Below, piece after piece: positions 26,526 to 35,373 of a stretch of DNA of 64,000 nt. Source of the stretch: Streptomyces sp. NBC_00178 (GTDB lineage: Bacteria > Actinomycetota > Actinomycetes > Streptomycetales > Streptomycetaceae). Each line of letters opens with the position of its first letter. The first letter of the stretch is position 1. The stretch spans positions 2,232,001 to 2,296,000 of the forward strand of contig NZ_CP108143.1 in NCBI RefSeq assembly GCF_036206005.1, written 5' to 3'. Below the pieces are notes generated by a model. It did no database searches. It had not been told where the DNA came from and saw nothing but the letters and a program-made list of their open reading frames with translations. The position numbers and the translations under genes are program-made.

Positions 26526-27494
26526 ATGACCGGACATATGTGCCCGGAGTGCGGCGGCGAGCGGGAAGCGAGACCCGGCGCCGGGTGCGTCTGCGGTGAC
26601 CGCGCCGCGTCCGGGGAGGCCCGGCGGGCCGCCCGATCGGCGGAGACGGCGGCGGCCGAGGACTTCGACCCGTTGCGGATCCGCCCGTACGTGACGCTGC
26701 ACAGCGACGACGCGCACACCCACGACGACGCGGACACGGCGGCGTTGCCGGTGCTCCCGGAGGAGGCGCCCGCCCCGGCCCCGCATCCGGTGCCCGGCCC
26801 GCTGCCCGATGCCGTGGCCGCGGACGGGAGCCGCCGGCGCAGCGCGGCCGCCTATGCGGGCGACGGCCCCGATCCCGTGCAGCCCCGCCGGCGGAGGCCG
26901 TTCGCCGTGGTCGCGGTCGGTGCCGCCGTCGCGGCCGTGGTGGGTACGGCCGCCTTCGCGGGCGGCCTGTTCGACGACCGCGGCGGTGACGACGCGGCCC
27001 TGCCCGAGGTCACGGCGGAGGTCCAGGACGCATCGGAGGCACCGGCGGTGTCCGTGTCGGAGTCTCCGTCGGCCTCACCCTCGGCCACGGCGTCCCGCTC
27101 CGCGTCCGCGTCCGCGTCGCCCTCGGCGTCCCCCACCCCGTCACAGAGCCCGTCCGCGTCCCGGTCCGCCGCCGCGCCGACGACGGCCCCGCCCCCCTCG
27201 GCGTCCGCGACATCGGCGCCCCCCACGCTCGCGGCACCGCCGCCGGCCCAGGCACCGGACGGCACGCTGCGGCCCGGCGACACCGGCGCGGAGGTCGGGG
27301 AGCTCCAGCGCCGCCTCCAGGAGATCTGGGTCTACCGGGGACCGGACGACGGCAGGTACTCGGACCGGGTGGAGCAGGCGGTCGCGGAGTTCCAGCGATG
27401 GATGTCGGTCCGGAACGACCCCTCGGGGGTCTACGGACCGGAGACCCGCCAGGCGCTGGAGTCGCGGACGACGGGCCAGGGGCGCCACTCCTGA
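26526..27494 (+). CDS. Membrane protein with zinc-ribbon-like N-terminus and peptidoglycan-binding domain
   Basis: 322-residue protein. The N-terminal MCPECGG and GCVCGD supply four Cys, like a zinc ribbon on the cytoplasmic side. A single membrane helix lies near residues 123-145, followed by a long Ser/Ala/Pro linker and a C-terminal PG_binding_1 domain (LRPGDTGAEVGELQRRL, ending YGPETRQALES). So it spans from cytoplasm to cell wall. The ribosome site AGGGGAGGGG precedes the ATG. This type is common in Streptomyces, often near DHA2 exporters. Its role may be sensing or anchoring; that is a guess. Confidence 0.85.
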   Translation: MTGHMCPECGGEREARPGAGCVCGDRAASGEARRAARSAETAAAEDFDPLRIRPYVTLHSDDAHTHDDADTAALPVLPEEAPAPAPHPVPGPLPDAVAADGSRRRSAAAYAGDGPDPVQPRRRRPFAVVAVGAAVAAVVGTAAFAGGLFDDRGGDDAALPEVTAEVQDASEAPAVSVSESPSASPSATASRSASASASPSASPTPSQSPSASRSAAAPTTAPPPSASATSAPPTLAAPPPAQAPDGTLRPGDTGAEVGELQRRLQEIWVYRGPDDGRYSDRVEQAVAEFQRWMSVRNDPSGVYGPETRQALESRTTGQGRHS

Positions 27495-27539
27495 CGGAGG
27501 GGGTGCGGGGCGCCGTCGCGCGAGGTTCGAGGGCCGGGA

Positions 27540-27569
27540 TTGGCGTTTCGGGCGCGGTTTTTGTATCGT
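27540..27569 (+). promoter_or_regulatory. Candidate sigma70-type promoter for the HAD gene
   Basis: TTGGCG (27540-27545) and TATCGT (27564-27569) are separated by 18 bases and lie about 110 bases before the ATG at 27677. The match is moderate. No mapped start supports it. Confidence 0.4.
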
Positions 27570-27676
27570 GGTGGAACAAAGTAGCCTCCGCCCGTTCTCC
27601 CTGACCGGCGGGCGGGGCTGCTTGTCTCTCTTCACCCGCAGCAGTGAGCTGTCCCCCCGCGCTCTGGAGCACGCCG

Positions 27677-28339
27677 ATGCCCGCCACCGTCCTCGAAGCC
27701 CGTGCCCTCCTGCTGGACATGGACGGCACCCTCGTGAACTCCGACGCGGTGGTGGAGCGCTGCTGGCGGCGCTGGGCGCTCGCGCAGGGGCTCGACCCCG
27801 TCGCGGCCCTCAAGGTGGTGCACGGCCGCCAGGGCTACGCCACGATGGCCGCCCTGCTGCCGGACCGGCCGATGGAGCAGAACTACGCCGAGAACCGGAT
27901 CATGCTCGCCGAGGAGACCGCCGACACCGAGGGCGTGGTGCCCGTCGCCGGAGCCCCGGCCTTCATGGCGTCCATCGCCTCCCTGCCGCACGCGCTGGTG
28001 ACGTCGGCCGACGAGGCACTCGCTCAGGCCAGGATGACGGCCGCCGCCCTGCCGATGCCGGCGACCCGGGTCACCGCGGAGCTGGTCGGTGCGAGCAAGC
28101 CGGACCCCGAGGGCTTCCTGAAGGGCGCGGCCGAGCTGGGCTTCGCCCCGGCGGACTGCGTCGTCTTCGAGGACTCCGAGGCAGGCATCACCGCGGGCCG
28201 GGCGGCCGGCATGCGCGTCGTGGGCATCGGCCCCCGCGCGGCGGCCCTCTCCCCCGACGCCCACGTGGACGACCTGACGCGGCTGCGGGTCGAAGCGGGC
28301 GCGGACGGGACGATCCTGCTGCACTTCGACGCCCGCTGA
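27677..28339 (+). CDS. HAD-superfamily phosphatase (sugar-phosphatase-like)
   Basis: 220-residue HAD hydrolase. Motif I is LLLDMDGTLVNSD with the nucleophile Asp near residue 15, the cap domain follows, then motif II (VTSADEAL), motif III Lys in GASKPDPEGF and motif IV FEDSEAGI. This is the HAD-IA / glycerol-3-phosphate or 2-deoxyglucose-6-phosphatase type. The ATG at 27677 has GGAG; a GTG 11 codons upstream lacks a site. It is alone, with its own candidate promoter and a strong hairpin behind it. The substrate is a small phosphate ester, not identified. Confidence 0.88.
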   Translation: MPATVLEARALLLDMDGTLVNSDAVVERCWRRWALAQGLDPVAALKVVHGRQGYATMAALLPDRPMEQNYAENRIMLAEETADTEGVVPVAGAPAFMASIASLPHALVTSADEALAQARMTAAALPMPATRVTAELVGASKPDPEGFLKGAAELGFAPADCVVFEDSEAGITAGRAAGMRVVGIGPRAAALSPDAHVDDLTRLRVEAGADGTILLHFDAR

Positions 28340-28390
28340 CCCCGGGCGGCCACGCCCGCACGACGGTCGCGGCTCCCGCACCGGTCACCG

Positions 28391-28430
28391 ATCGCCGGTG
28401 ACCGCCCCCGACGGGGCGGTCACCGGCGAT
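28391..28430. terminator. Hairpin terminator, 18-bp stem
   Basis: Bases 28391-28408 and 28413-28430 are perfect reverse complements around a four-base loop. It lies 50 bases behind the HAD gene. Confidence 0.85.
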
Positions 28431-28764
28431 TCGGCGTTCCCCCGTACGCACCGCGACGGCGAACACCAGTGCCGGGAAACCCCGCGAGGACTCCGGGAGT
28501 GAACCACCCGGCCGGTGAGCATCAATACGCCGGCGGGCCGCGCCGCGGCTCGCATCCGCGCCGCCGATCCGCCCATCCGTCAGTCCTTTTGTCCGAACAG
28601 ACTTCGGACGGGACGTCAGAACGATCGTCCTGCCTCTTGATGTGACGTGCGCATGTCGCCACTCTGTTACCTGGCGACCACCCCACCGAAACCCGGCGCC
28701 GCCACGATGGCCTGGCTCCACAGGTCGCCGCCCGCCAAGGTTCCCCCACATCAAGGGAGTTCGC
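28431..28764. other. Intergenic region before the nuclease gene
   Basis: About 330 bases without a supported gene. Between 28591 and 28609 there is an inverted repeat, GTCCGAA and TTCGGAC around a five-base spacer, which could be an operator or small hairpin. A TTGATG at 28637 could be part of a promoter for the nuclease gene, but the -10 element is not clear. Confidence 0.45.
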
Positions 28765-29424
28765 ATGTCCGGTATCTACGCGCGTCGCAGCCACGGTCGC
28801 CGCATAGCCGTCGTCGTCGCCTCGGCCGCGCTCGCCGCCTCGTCCGGGCTCCTCACCGCCCCGGCCGCCCAGGCCGCGATGCCCACCCCGGTCAGCGCCT
28901 CGACCGCCCGCACCTACCTGGGCCAGCTCACGGTCTCCGCCGAGGGCTCCTCCTCCGGCTACAGCCGCGACAAGTTCCCGCACTGGATCACCCAGTCCGG
29001 CGCCTGCGACACCCGCGAAGTCGTCCTCAAGCGCGACGGCACCGGCGTCGTCCAGAGCTCCACCTGCGCCGCGACGAGCGGCAGTTGGTACTCGGAGTAC
29101 GACGGGGCCACCTGGACCGCCGCCTCCGACCTGGACATCGACCACATGGTCCCGCTCGCCGAGGCCTGGCGGTCCGGGGCCAGCGGCTGGACCACCGCCC
29201 AGCGCCAGTCCTTCGCCAACGACCTGACCCGCCCTCAGCTCATCGCCGTCACCGACAACGTCAACCAGTCCAAGAGCGACCAGGACCCCGGTGAGTGGCT
29301 CCCGTCGCGCACGGCGTACCGCTGCACCTACGCCCGCGCCTGGGTGCACGTGAAGCACTACTACGGCCTGAGCGTCGACTCCACCGAGAAGAGCGCCCTG
29401 CAGTCCGTGCTGAACGGCTGCTGA
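28765..29424 (+). CDS. Secreted HNH-family nuclease (GmrSD C-terminal-like)
   Basis: 219-residue secreted protein. The signal peptide ends near AQA (about residue 38). The catalytic region DLDIDHMVPLAEAW carries the D-H-x-x-P-L motif of HNH nucleases such as the GmrSD/DUF1524 group, followed by FANDLTRPQLIAV and the NQSKSDQDP stretch that supplies the remaining His/Asn-like ligands. Four Cys may form disulfides. The ATG has GGGAG upstream. It likely digests external DNA for nutrition or defence; similar secreted nucleases are common in Streptomyces. It is independent of its neighbours. Confidence 0.88.
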   Translation: MSGIYARRSHGRRIAVVVASAALAASSGLLTAPAAQAAMPTPVSASTARTYLGQLTVSAEGSSSGYSRDKFPHWITQSGACDTREVVLKRDGTGVVQSSTCAATSGSWYSEYDGATWTAASDLDIDHMVPLAEAWRSGASGWTTAQRQSFANDLTRPQLIAVTDNVNQSKSDQDPGEWLPSRTAYRCTYARAWVHVKHYYGLSVDSTEKSALQSVLNGC

Positions 29425-29515
29425 CCCGCCCCGCCCGGGGCGGAAGGGTCCCGCCCTCCTCCGTCGTTCCGTACCCTTCGGAGCCATCGGTCACGGCGAC
29501 GCGAGGAGGGCACAC

Positions 29516-31192
29516 ATGAGCGGGCTGCGCCTGGGACCACTGCTGCGGTACGTCGACTGGGAGACGGGCTCACGGGCGACGGTCTGGGTGGAGACGACCA
29601 GGCCCTGCACGGCGGAGGTCCGCTGCGCGGACGGGGCGGCGGGCACCTCGCCCACGTTCGCCGTACAGGGGCACCACTACGCCCTGGTCGTCGTGGACGG
29701 TCTGACCCCCGGCTCGACGACGGCCTACGAGGTGCTGCTCGACGGGCGCCGGGCGTGGCCGCCCGAGGACTCCCGCTTCCCGCCGAGCACCATCAGCACT
29801 CCCGCCGTGCCCCGGCCCGAGGACGCGGGTCCGGTGCGGGTCGCCTTCGGCTCCTGCCGCTGGGCCGCCCCTCCCGCCGACGGCCACGACCCGGTCGGCC
29901 CCGACGCGCTGGACACGCTGGCCGTCCGCCTCGCGGCCGACCCCGGGGCGACCCGCCCCGACGTCCTCCTGCTGCTCGGCGACCAGGTGTACGCCGACGA
30001 GACGTCGAAGGCCATCCAGCGGCGCATCGCCGCCCGCCGCGATCTGGCCGAGGCACCGGGCGCGGAGGTCGCGGACTACGAGGAGTACACCCACCTCTAC
30101 GACGAGTCCTGGCGCGACCCGGACGTGCGGTGGCTGCTGTCCACCGTCCCCAGCTGCATGATCTTCGACGACCACGACGTCGTGGACGACTGGAACACCA
30201 GCGCCGCCTGGGTCCGCGACATGCGCGCCACACCGTGGTGGCACGAGCGGATCGTCAGCGGCCTCATGTCGTACTGGGTCTACCAGCACATCGGCAACCT
30301 CTCCCCCGAGGCCCTGGAGGCCGACCCGGTCTACGCGGCCGTGCGCGCGGTTCCCGACGGCACCGAGACCCTGCGCGAGCACGCGGCGGCCTCCGACGCC
30401 GAGCCCGCCCGGACCCGGTGGAGCTACCGGCGCGTCTTCGGCCGCGTGCGACTGGTCATGGTGGACACGCGGGCGGCCCGGGTCCTCGACGAGCAGGACC
30501 GGGCGATGCTGCGCGACGAGGAGGCCCGCTGGCTGCGCGCGGAGATGCTCGACCGCCCGGACTCCTACGACCACCTCCTGATCGGCACCTCGCTGCCGTG
30601 GCTGCTGCCGCACCTGATCCACGACGCGGAGACCTGGAACGCGGCGCTGTGCCGGGGCGAGCGGGGCGGCCGCTGGGCGCGTCTTGGGGAGAAGGTCCGC
30701 CGCGCCTGCGACCTGGAGCACTGGGCGGCCTTCCCGGAGTCCTTCCGCCGGCTGTCGGAGCTGCTGCGGGAGGCGGGGACGGGTCCCGCCGCTCCCGCGA
30801 CGGTCTGCGTGCTCTCGGGCGATGTGCACCACGCGTACATCGCGGAGCCCAGGTGGCCCGCCTCCACCCCGGGCGGCAGTCCCTCCGCACGCGTCCTCCA
30901 GCTGACCTGCTCCCCCGTCCACAACTCCGTCCCGGCGTCGATCCGCCTCGGATTCCGCTTCGGCTGGAGCCGGGCGGGCCGGTGGCTCGGGCGGGTGCTC
31001 GCGGCCCACGGGCGCACGGGAGGCCCGCCGATGCCGTGGCGCAGGACGGGCGGCCCCTGGTTCGGCAATCAGCTGATGACCCTTAGTCTGCGTGGCCGGA
31101 AAGCGACTCTGACATTGGTGCAGGCCACCTCCGGTCCCGCCGGAGCCCAGCTGGAGACCACCTTGGAGCGCTCTCTCACCCCGGAAGAGTGA
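29516..31192 (+). CDS. PhoD-like alkaline phosphatase/phosphodiesterase
   Basis: 558-residue metallophosphatase. It has an N-terminal Fn3-like strand domain (about residues 1-100, no signal peptide), then the PhoD catalytic core with AFGSCRWA, LLLLGDQVYADE, FDDHDVVDDWN and the LSGDVHHAYIAE motif. Metal ligands are visible in GDQVYAD, DDHD and GDVHH. There is no twin-arginine or Sec signal, so the protein may be cytoplasmic, unlike classical secreted PhoD. The ATG has GAGGAGG upstream. The substrate may be a phosphodiester; the gene is monocistronic by context. Confidence 0.88.
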   Translation: MSGLRLGPLLRYVDWETGSRATVWVETTRPCTAEVRCADGAAGTSPTFAVQGHHYALVVVDGLTPGSTTAYEVLLDGRRAWPPEDSRFPPSTISTPAVPRPEDAGPVRVAFGSCRWAAPPADGHDPVGPDALDTLAVRLAADPGATRPDVLLLLGDQVYADETSKAIQRRIAARRDLAEAPGAEVADYEEYTHLYDESWRDPDVRWLLSTVPSCMIFDDHDVVDDWNTSAAWVRDMRATPWWHERIVSGLMSYWVYQHIGNLSPEALEADPVYAAVRAVPDGTETLREHAAASDAEPARTRWSYRRVFGRVRLVMVDTRAARVLDEQDRAMLRDEEARWLRAEMLDRPDSYDHLLIGTSLPWLLPHLIHDAETWNAALCRGERGGRWARLGEKVRRACDLEHWAAFPESFRRLSELLREAGTGPAAPATVCVLSGDVHHAYIAEPRWPASTPGGSPSARVLQLTCSPVHNSVPASIRLGFRFGWSRAGRWLGRVLAAHGRTGGPPMPWRRTGGPWFGNQLMTLSLRGRKATLTLVQATSGPAGAQLETTLERSLTPEE

Positions 31193-31226
31193 CGGCTACT
31201 TTCAGCCAAACGACCGAATGTTGAAC

Positions 31227-31256
31227 TTGTAAGCACTAATGAGGCATTCCTAACCT
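31227..31256 (+). promoter_or_regulatory. Candidate promoter for the DoxX-type gene
   Basis: TTGTAA (31227-31232) and TAACCT (31251-31256) with an 18-base spacer stand 48 bases before the ATG at 31304. An alternative TTGAAC at 31221 partly overlaps. The region is visibly AT-richer than its surroundings. Confidence 0.4.
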
Positions 31257-31303
31257 GATGGGCCCCACTCGGTTCACGTCCCCAACCGAAGGAGCTCGTC
31301 ACC

Positions 31304-31765
31304 ATGTCCGTACGCCTGAACCAGGCCCAGCCCTACGCACTCGGTCTCTTCCGCGCAGTCGTCGGATTCCTCTTCGCCTGCCACGGGGCAGCGGCCCTGT
31401 TCGGGATACTCGGCGGTGCCATGGGCGGCGGCACCGTCCCGGCCGGCGCCTGGCCGGGCTGGTACGCCGCCGTCATACAGCTCGTCGGCGGCACCCTGGT
31501 CGCCCTCGGCCTCGGCACCCGTGGCGCCGCGCTCGTCGCCTCCGGGTCGATGGCGTACGCCTACTTCAAGGTCCACCAGCCCGAGTCGCTGTTCCCCCTG
31601 CAGAACGGCGGCGAGGCCTCGGCGGTCTTCTGCTGGGCGTTCCTGCTGATCGTCTTCACCGGCCCCGGCGCCCTCGCCCTGGACCGGCTGTTCTCCTCCC
31701 GGGCGGCCGACGCCGTCCGGCTCGCCGGATCCCGGGCCGAGAAGACCCGGCCCGTCTCCGTCTGA
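31304..31765 (+). CDS. DoxX-family membrane protein
   Basis: 153-residue membrane protein with four helices (about residues 10-30, 45-70, 78-95 and 105-125). The motif LGLFRAVVGFLFACHGAAALFG at the start and a VQLVGG-like second helix (VIQLVGGTLVALGL) are typical of DoxX. DoxX proteins are linked to membrane redox or oxidative-stress complexes. The start is the ATG after GAAGGAG. It is followed by a very strong hairpin, so it is transcribed alone. Confidence 0.85.
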   Translation: MSVRLNQAQPYALGLFRAVVGFLFACHGAAALFGILGGAMGGGTVPAGAWPGWYAAVIQLVGGTLVALGLGTRGAALVASGSMAYAYFKVHQPESLFPLQNGGEASAVFCWAFLLIVFTGPGALALDRLFSSRAADAVRLAGSRAEKTRPVSV

Positions 31766-31770
31766 GCTCC

Positions 31771-31826
31771 CGCGCCGTGTGTGCTCCGGCCCCTCCCCCG
31801 CGAGGGGCCGGAGCACACACGGCGCG
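31771..31826. terminator. Strong hairpin terminator, 25-bp stem
   Basis: Bases 31771-31795 and 31802-31826 pair perfectly around a six-base loop, directly after the DoxX-type gene. Confidence 0.88.
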
Positions 31827-32007
31827 GACGGCCCGAGCGCCGCACACCGCCACCCGCCGGGAGCCACGTGACCTGCACAACATCATCCGCACATCGGCGA
31901 TTGCCTGGCGAAGCACAGGCGTACGCTGTACAGCTGAGCCTGCCGCTCCTGCCGCTCCCCTGCGACGCCGCGGTGTTGACGCGAAGAACCGGGAACGGGG
32001 AGTAGAA

Positions 32008-32667
32008 GTGCTGGAGAGTGTGGGCGCGCTGACAGGCAGCCCATGGATCTACGTGGTGGTCGCCCTCTCGGTGCTCCTGGACGTCTTCCTGCCCGTCCTG
32101 CCGAGCGGTGTGCTCGTGATCAGCGCGGCCACGGCGGCCGCGGCGAGCACGACGACGGTCACCGCGGCCGCCGGGGAAGCCACCCGGCACGTGCCGTCGC
32201 TCCTCGTCCTGACCCTCTGCGCGGCCGCCGCCTCGGTCCTCGGCGACCTCGTCGCCTACCGGCTGGCCTGGCGCGGCGGGGACCGCCTCGAACGTGCCAT
32301 CGCCCGCTCCCGCCGCCTCACCTCCGCGCAGGAGCGCCTCGGCACGGCCCTGAGCCGCGGCGGTGGCGCCCTCGTCGTCATCGCACGCTTCGCGCCGGCC
32401 GGGCGCTCGGTCGTCTCGCTGGGCGCGGGCGCGGCGCACCGCAGGGTGAAGGAGTTCCTGCCGTGGTCGGCCGTGGCGGGTGTCGCCTGGGCGGTCTACA
32501 GCGTGGGCCTCGGCTACTTCGGGGGCCAGTGGCTGGGCGCGGGCTGGCTCGGCACGGCCGTCTCCGTCCTCGCCCTGTTCGTCGCGGGCGCCCTCGCGGC
32601 CGTCGTCATCCGTCGCCCCCGGGACGCGGCGGCCCTCACCTCGGCGGGAGCCGCGGCCGGGACCTGA
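32008..32667 (+). CDS. DedA-family membrane protein
   Basis: 219-residue membrane protein of the DedA/VTT type. It has the N-terminal amphipathic helix, a helix pair, and the family region (VIARFAPAGRSVVSLGAGAAHRRV with the F/R-F-x-P-x-R motif, then WSAVAGVAWAVYSVGLGYFGG). The protein is likely a lipid scramblase or undecaprenyl-phosphate/phospholipid flippase type. The GTG has GGGGAG upstream. It stands alone between the terminator at 31771 and the DUF2277 gene on the other strand. An extra hydrophobic stretch with Thr/Ala low complexity lies near residues 30-60. Confidence 0.88.
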   Translation: MLESVGALTGSPWIYVVVALSVLLDVFLPVLPSGVLVISAATAAAASTTTVTAAAGEATRHVPSLLVLTLCAAAASVLGDLVAYRLAWRGGDRLERAIARSRRLTSAQERLGTALSRGGGALVVIARFAPAGRSVVSLGAGAAHRRVKEFLPWSAVAGVAWAVYSVGLGYFGGQWLGAGWLGTAVSVLALFVAGALAAVVIRRPRDAAALTSAGAAAGT

Positions 32668-32685
32668 GACGGCGGGCGCCCACGG

Positions 32686-32907
32686 TCAGACCCGCGCGGC
32701 GCCCCTCACCTCCAGGCCGTCCAGCAGCCGCCGGGTGGCCTCGGCGATCTCCTCGACGGCACGGTCGAAGACCTCCTGGTTGTGCGCTGCGGGAGCGCGG
32801 AAGCCCGACACCTTGCGCACGTACTGCAGGGCGGCGGCTCTCATCTCCTCCTCGGTGGCCTCTTCGGGGAGGGCGGGCGGTCGGAGCGTCTTGATACTGC
32901 GGCACAT
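32686..32907 (-). CDS. DUF2277 family small protein
   Basis: 73-residue protein beginning MCRSIKTLRPP, the DUF2277 signature, then EEEMRAAALQYVRKVSGFRAPA, helical throughout. The ATG at 32907 has GGAG five bases upstream. No function is assigned to the family. It is convergent with the DedA gene and precedes (on the same strand, 74 bases after) the DUF1254 gene's stop, so cotranscription with the genes at 32982-34857 is possible. Confidence 0.88.
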   Translation of the reverse strand: MCRSIKTLRPPALPEEATEEEMRAAALQYVRKVSGFRAPAAHNQEVFDRAVEEIAEATRRLLDGLEVRGAARV

Positions 32908-32981
32908 GACTCCAGTGTGCGGCGTGCCACTGACAACGCGCCCCTCGGCGCACACGCGACGGGCCGCCGACGGGCCGGGCG

Positions 32982-34355
32982 CTACCCCTCGGGGCCTTCC
33001 CGCAGCCGCTCGACCGGCGGGATCACGTAACTCCCGTCGAGGACGCCGCGCTCGGGAAGGTACAGGCGCGTCACCGGACGGAAGGCCCCGGCCGGCACGG
33101 GAAGCCAGTTCGCCGCCCGGTCCGCCTCCGCCGGCCGCCGCGCGGACAGGTACAGGGTCAGCGAGCCGTCCTCGGCGTACACCAGGCCGGGGGTCCGGCT
33201 CCCGACGACGTAGCGCTCCTCGGGATTCGGGGCCAGGCCGCCGCCGGGACCGTACACGGTCACCGACCAGAAGGCCCGGACGGGCGGCGGCTCCGCGAAG
33301 CGGAGGGTGTAGCCGTGCGCCCCGTCGAACGGCCGTCCCCGGGAGTCGTGCGGTGTGTGGGCGTCGACGGCCTCGTAACCGTGGGACGGCTGTCCGGGCC
33401 ATCGCGCCGCCACCGCCCGGAGCAGGTACGAGGCCTGCCGGTCGGGCACCTGCCACTCGGGCGGGCCGAGCGTGCCGACGCCGAAGTGGTCCAGGTTGTA
33501 GTCGCGCAGGTGCGGCTCCGTGTGCCAGGAGCCCTGCGGGCCGCCCGCCTCCGCCGACCGCAGTGCCTCCTCCACCCGCGACCGGCCGAGCGCGAGTCCC
33601 CGTGTCAGCGCGCGCACGAGCCCGGGCGGGGCCGAGACGTACGGGGAGACGCCCTCCTCCAGGAGGCCGAGCGGCTGGAAGCGGTCCTGGTGGGCGCGAT
33701 CGGCCGCGGCGGGCGGGAAGTCCGCCATCCACACCCTGAGCTCCTCGAAGAAGCGCAGTTCCTCGGGCACCCCGGTCTCGGCCGACGGGAGCCCGGTCCG
33801 GTGGGCGCGGTCCCCCAGGTGCGTGAGGGTGAGCTCCTGCTGGAGCGACCGGATCCGCGCCATGTCGTGCGGGCCGTCGCAGGCGAGCCCGCCGACGAGG
33901 GACACGACGGAGGTGGGTGCGTCGATCACCCCGGACAGCCCCTCGGGCACGGTGCCGGCCCATCCGGGCGGAACGACCAGCCAGTCCCCCTCCTCCGTAC
34001 CCGTGGCCCGGGTGCCCAGGTAGGCGAAGACGTTGCTCCAGGCGTCCACGAACCGCAGGACGAAGTAGGCGCCCGGGGTGTCCGGCACGTGGAGCCGTAC
34101 CGGCCCCCCGGACAGATCGAGCTGTGCGAGCGCGTCGACGAGGTCGGCGGGCGCGTAGGGCGCGTGGGCACCGGGTACGGCCGGCCCGTCCGCGTGGGCG
34201 AAGGCGTTGAAGGGCGTGGGCCCGGCCGCCCCGCGGCCCCCCTGGAGGCAGGCCCGGATCCTCCACAGCCGGTGGACCAGCGGCGCCCCGTAGACATACG
34301 CGTCCGCGGCCAGGGCCGTCCTGCCCTCCGTCATCGCGTACGTCTCACGGGTCAC
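32982..34355 (-). CDS. DUF1254/DUF1214 protein
   Basis: 457-residue protein with the DUF1254 N-terminal region (DAYVYGAPLVHRLWRIR, PADLVDALAQLDLSGGPVRL, DTPGAYFVLRFVDAWSNVFAYLG) and the DUF1214 C-terminal region (RAFWSVTVYG, YVVGSRTPGLVYAEDGSLTLYL, NWLPVPAG, FRPVTRLYLP). Some members are secreted; no signal peptide is seen here. The GTG at 34355 is used because AGGGGG lies before it and it touches the stop of the upstream gene; an ATG seven codons in is the alternative. The function is unknown. It is coupled to the DUF7144 gene. Confidence 0.85.
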   Translation of the reverse strand: MTRETYAMTEGRTALAADAYVYGAPLVHRLWRIRACLQGGRGAAGPTPFNAFAHADGPAVPGAHAPYAPADLVDALAQLDLSGGPVRLHVPDTPGAYFVLRFVDAWSNVFAYLGTRATGTEEGDWLVVPPGWAGTVPEGLSGVIDAPTSVVSLVGGLACDGPHDMARIRSLQQELTLTHLGDRAHRTGLPSAETGVPEELRFFEELRVWMADFPPAAADRAHQDRFQPLGLLEEGVSPYVSAPPGLVRALTRGLALGRSRVEEALRSAEAGGPQGSWHTEPHLRDYNLDHFGVGTLGPPEWQVPDRQASYLLRAVAARWPGQPSHGYEAVDAHTPHDSRGRPFDGAHGYTLRFAEPPPVRAFWSVTVYGPGGGLAPNPEERYVVGSRTPGLVYAEDGSLTLYLSARRPAEADRAANWLPVPAGAFRPVTRLYLPERGVLDGSYVIPPVERLREGPEG

Positions 34356-34356
34356 G

Positions 34357-34857
34357 TCAGTAGGCCCCCTTCGGCCGGTCCGTGCCGTCCGCACGGTCGG
34401 TGTGGTGCGTGTGGTGCGTGTGGTCCGTGCACAGGGCCCAGATCACGAACGCGTCGATCGCGATCGAGACGATCGCCCAGACCGGCTGGTAGGGCAGCCA
34501 GATGAAGTTGGCGATGATGTTCAGGGCGGCGAGACCGACACCCGCGCCACGGGCCCAGACGGAGCCCTTCAGGATGCCCAGGCCGACGATCACGAGGATC
34601 ACGCCGAGGACCAGGTGGATCCACCCCCACGACGTCACGTTGAAGGCGAACGTGTAGTTGTTGACGACCGCGTAGACGTCGTCCGTGGCGATGCCCGCGA
34701 TCCCCTTGAAGACGGACAGCAGCCCGTCGACGAGCAGCAGCACCCCGGCGAACATCGTGCCGCCGGCCGCCCAGCCGCCTCCGCCCTGCCCGGTGCCGGT
34801 GCCGGTGCCGGTGCCGGTGGGCCGGGGGTTTCCGGGGGTGGGAGCTGACTGAGCCAT
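34357..34857 (-). CDS. DUF7144-type small membrane protein
   Basis: 166-residue membrane protein. A Gly/Thr repeat-rich N-terminal tail (GTGTGTGTG) is followed by four helices (about residues 33-60, 75-98, 105-120, 122-142) with the family features GIAGIATDDVYAVVNNYTFAF and WGWIHLVLGVILVIVGLGIL. The tail ends in a His/Thr repeat (HTHHTHHTD). The ATG has GGAGGATCC. The family is common in actinobacteria with no known role. The stop is one base before the GTG of the DUF1254 gene, so they are one operon. Confidence 0.85.
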   Translation of the reverse strand: MAQSAPTPGNPRPTGTGTGTGTGQGGGGWAAGGTMFAGVLLLVDGLLSVFKGIAGIATDDVYAVVNNYTFAFNVTSWGWIHLVLGVILVIVGLGILKGSVWARGAGVGLAALNIIANFIWLPYQPVWAIVSIAIDAFVIWALCTDHTHHTHHTDRADGTDRPKGAY

Positions 34858-34990
34858 GGATCCTCCACTCGGCAGACGAACGGCCCGGCAGGTCGGCGGG
34901 CAGGACCGACCCTGTGCCAAGGGCGCCCCCGCGACGAGCCGGAGGCCCCCGTTCGGGTGACGCGGTCCGGCCGTCGACGGGGCGTCGGAC

Positions 34991-35206
34991 TCACCCCCAG
35001 GTGTCGAGGTCACCGCCCCGCCACTCGATCAACTCCGGCTGGTCGAGGTCGATGTCACCGGCGCCCGGGGCGAACCCGGCCTGCCGCAGCAGGGAGGCGA
35101 CCTCCCCGCGCCCGTGCGCCAGCCCGACGATCCGGCCGTGCACCGTGACGCGCCGGCCTCCCGTCGACGAGGGCGGATAGACGATCACGGGGCGGTGTCC
35201 GGACAT
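34991..35206 (-). CDS. Small conserved protein, 71 aa
   Basis: 71-residue soluble protein (MSGHRPVIVYPPSSTGGRRV, with a C-terminus ending IEWRGGDLDTWG). A GGAGG ribosome site lies very close to the ATG. It resembles small conserved proteins of Streptomyces without an assigned function. It is 130 bases from the DUF7144 gene on the same strand and divergent from the flavoprotein-like gene. Coding character is good (G/C at third positions). I do not recognise the family. Confidence 0.72.
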   Translation of the reverse strand: MSGHRPVIVYPPSSTGGRRVTVHGRIVGLAHGRGEVASLLRQAGFAPGAGDIDLDQPELIEWRGGDLDTWG

Positions 35207-35373
35207 GCCTCCACGGTCCCCCGTGCCCCGCCCGCGCGCATCCCGGACCGTGTCGGGGGCGCGGGATCCCCGCGCAAGGCGCACCCCCGCAGGGGGAACC
35301 CGTCTGCCGTACGGCCGCGGGCTCTGCTGTACTGCTGGCAGTGTGGGTACGGCCGGGCGAGCGGGGGAAGAGC

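Noticed and set aside
34795-34820. GCCGGT repeats as a microsatellite feature
   Set aside because: They lie inside the DUF7144 gene and encode the Gly/Thr tail.
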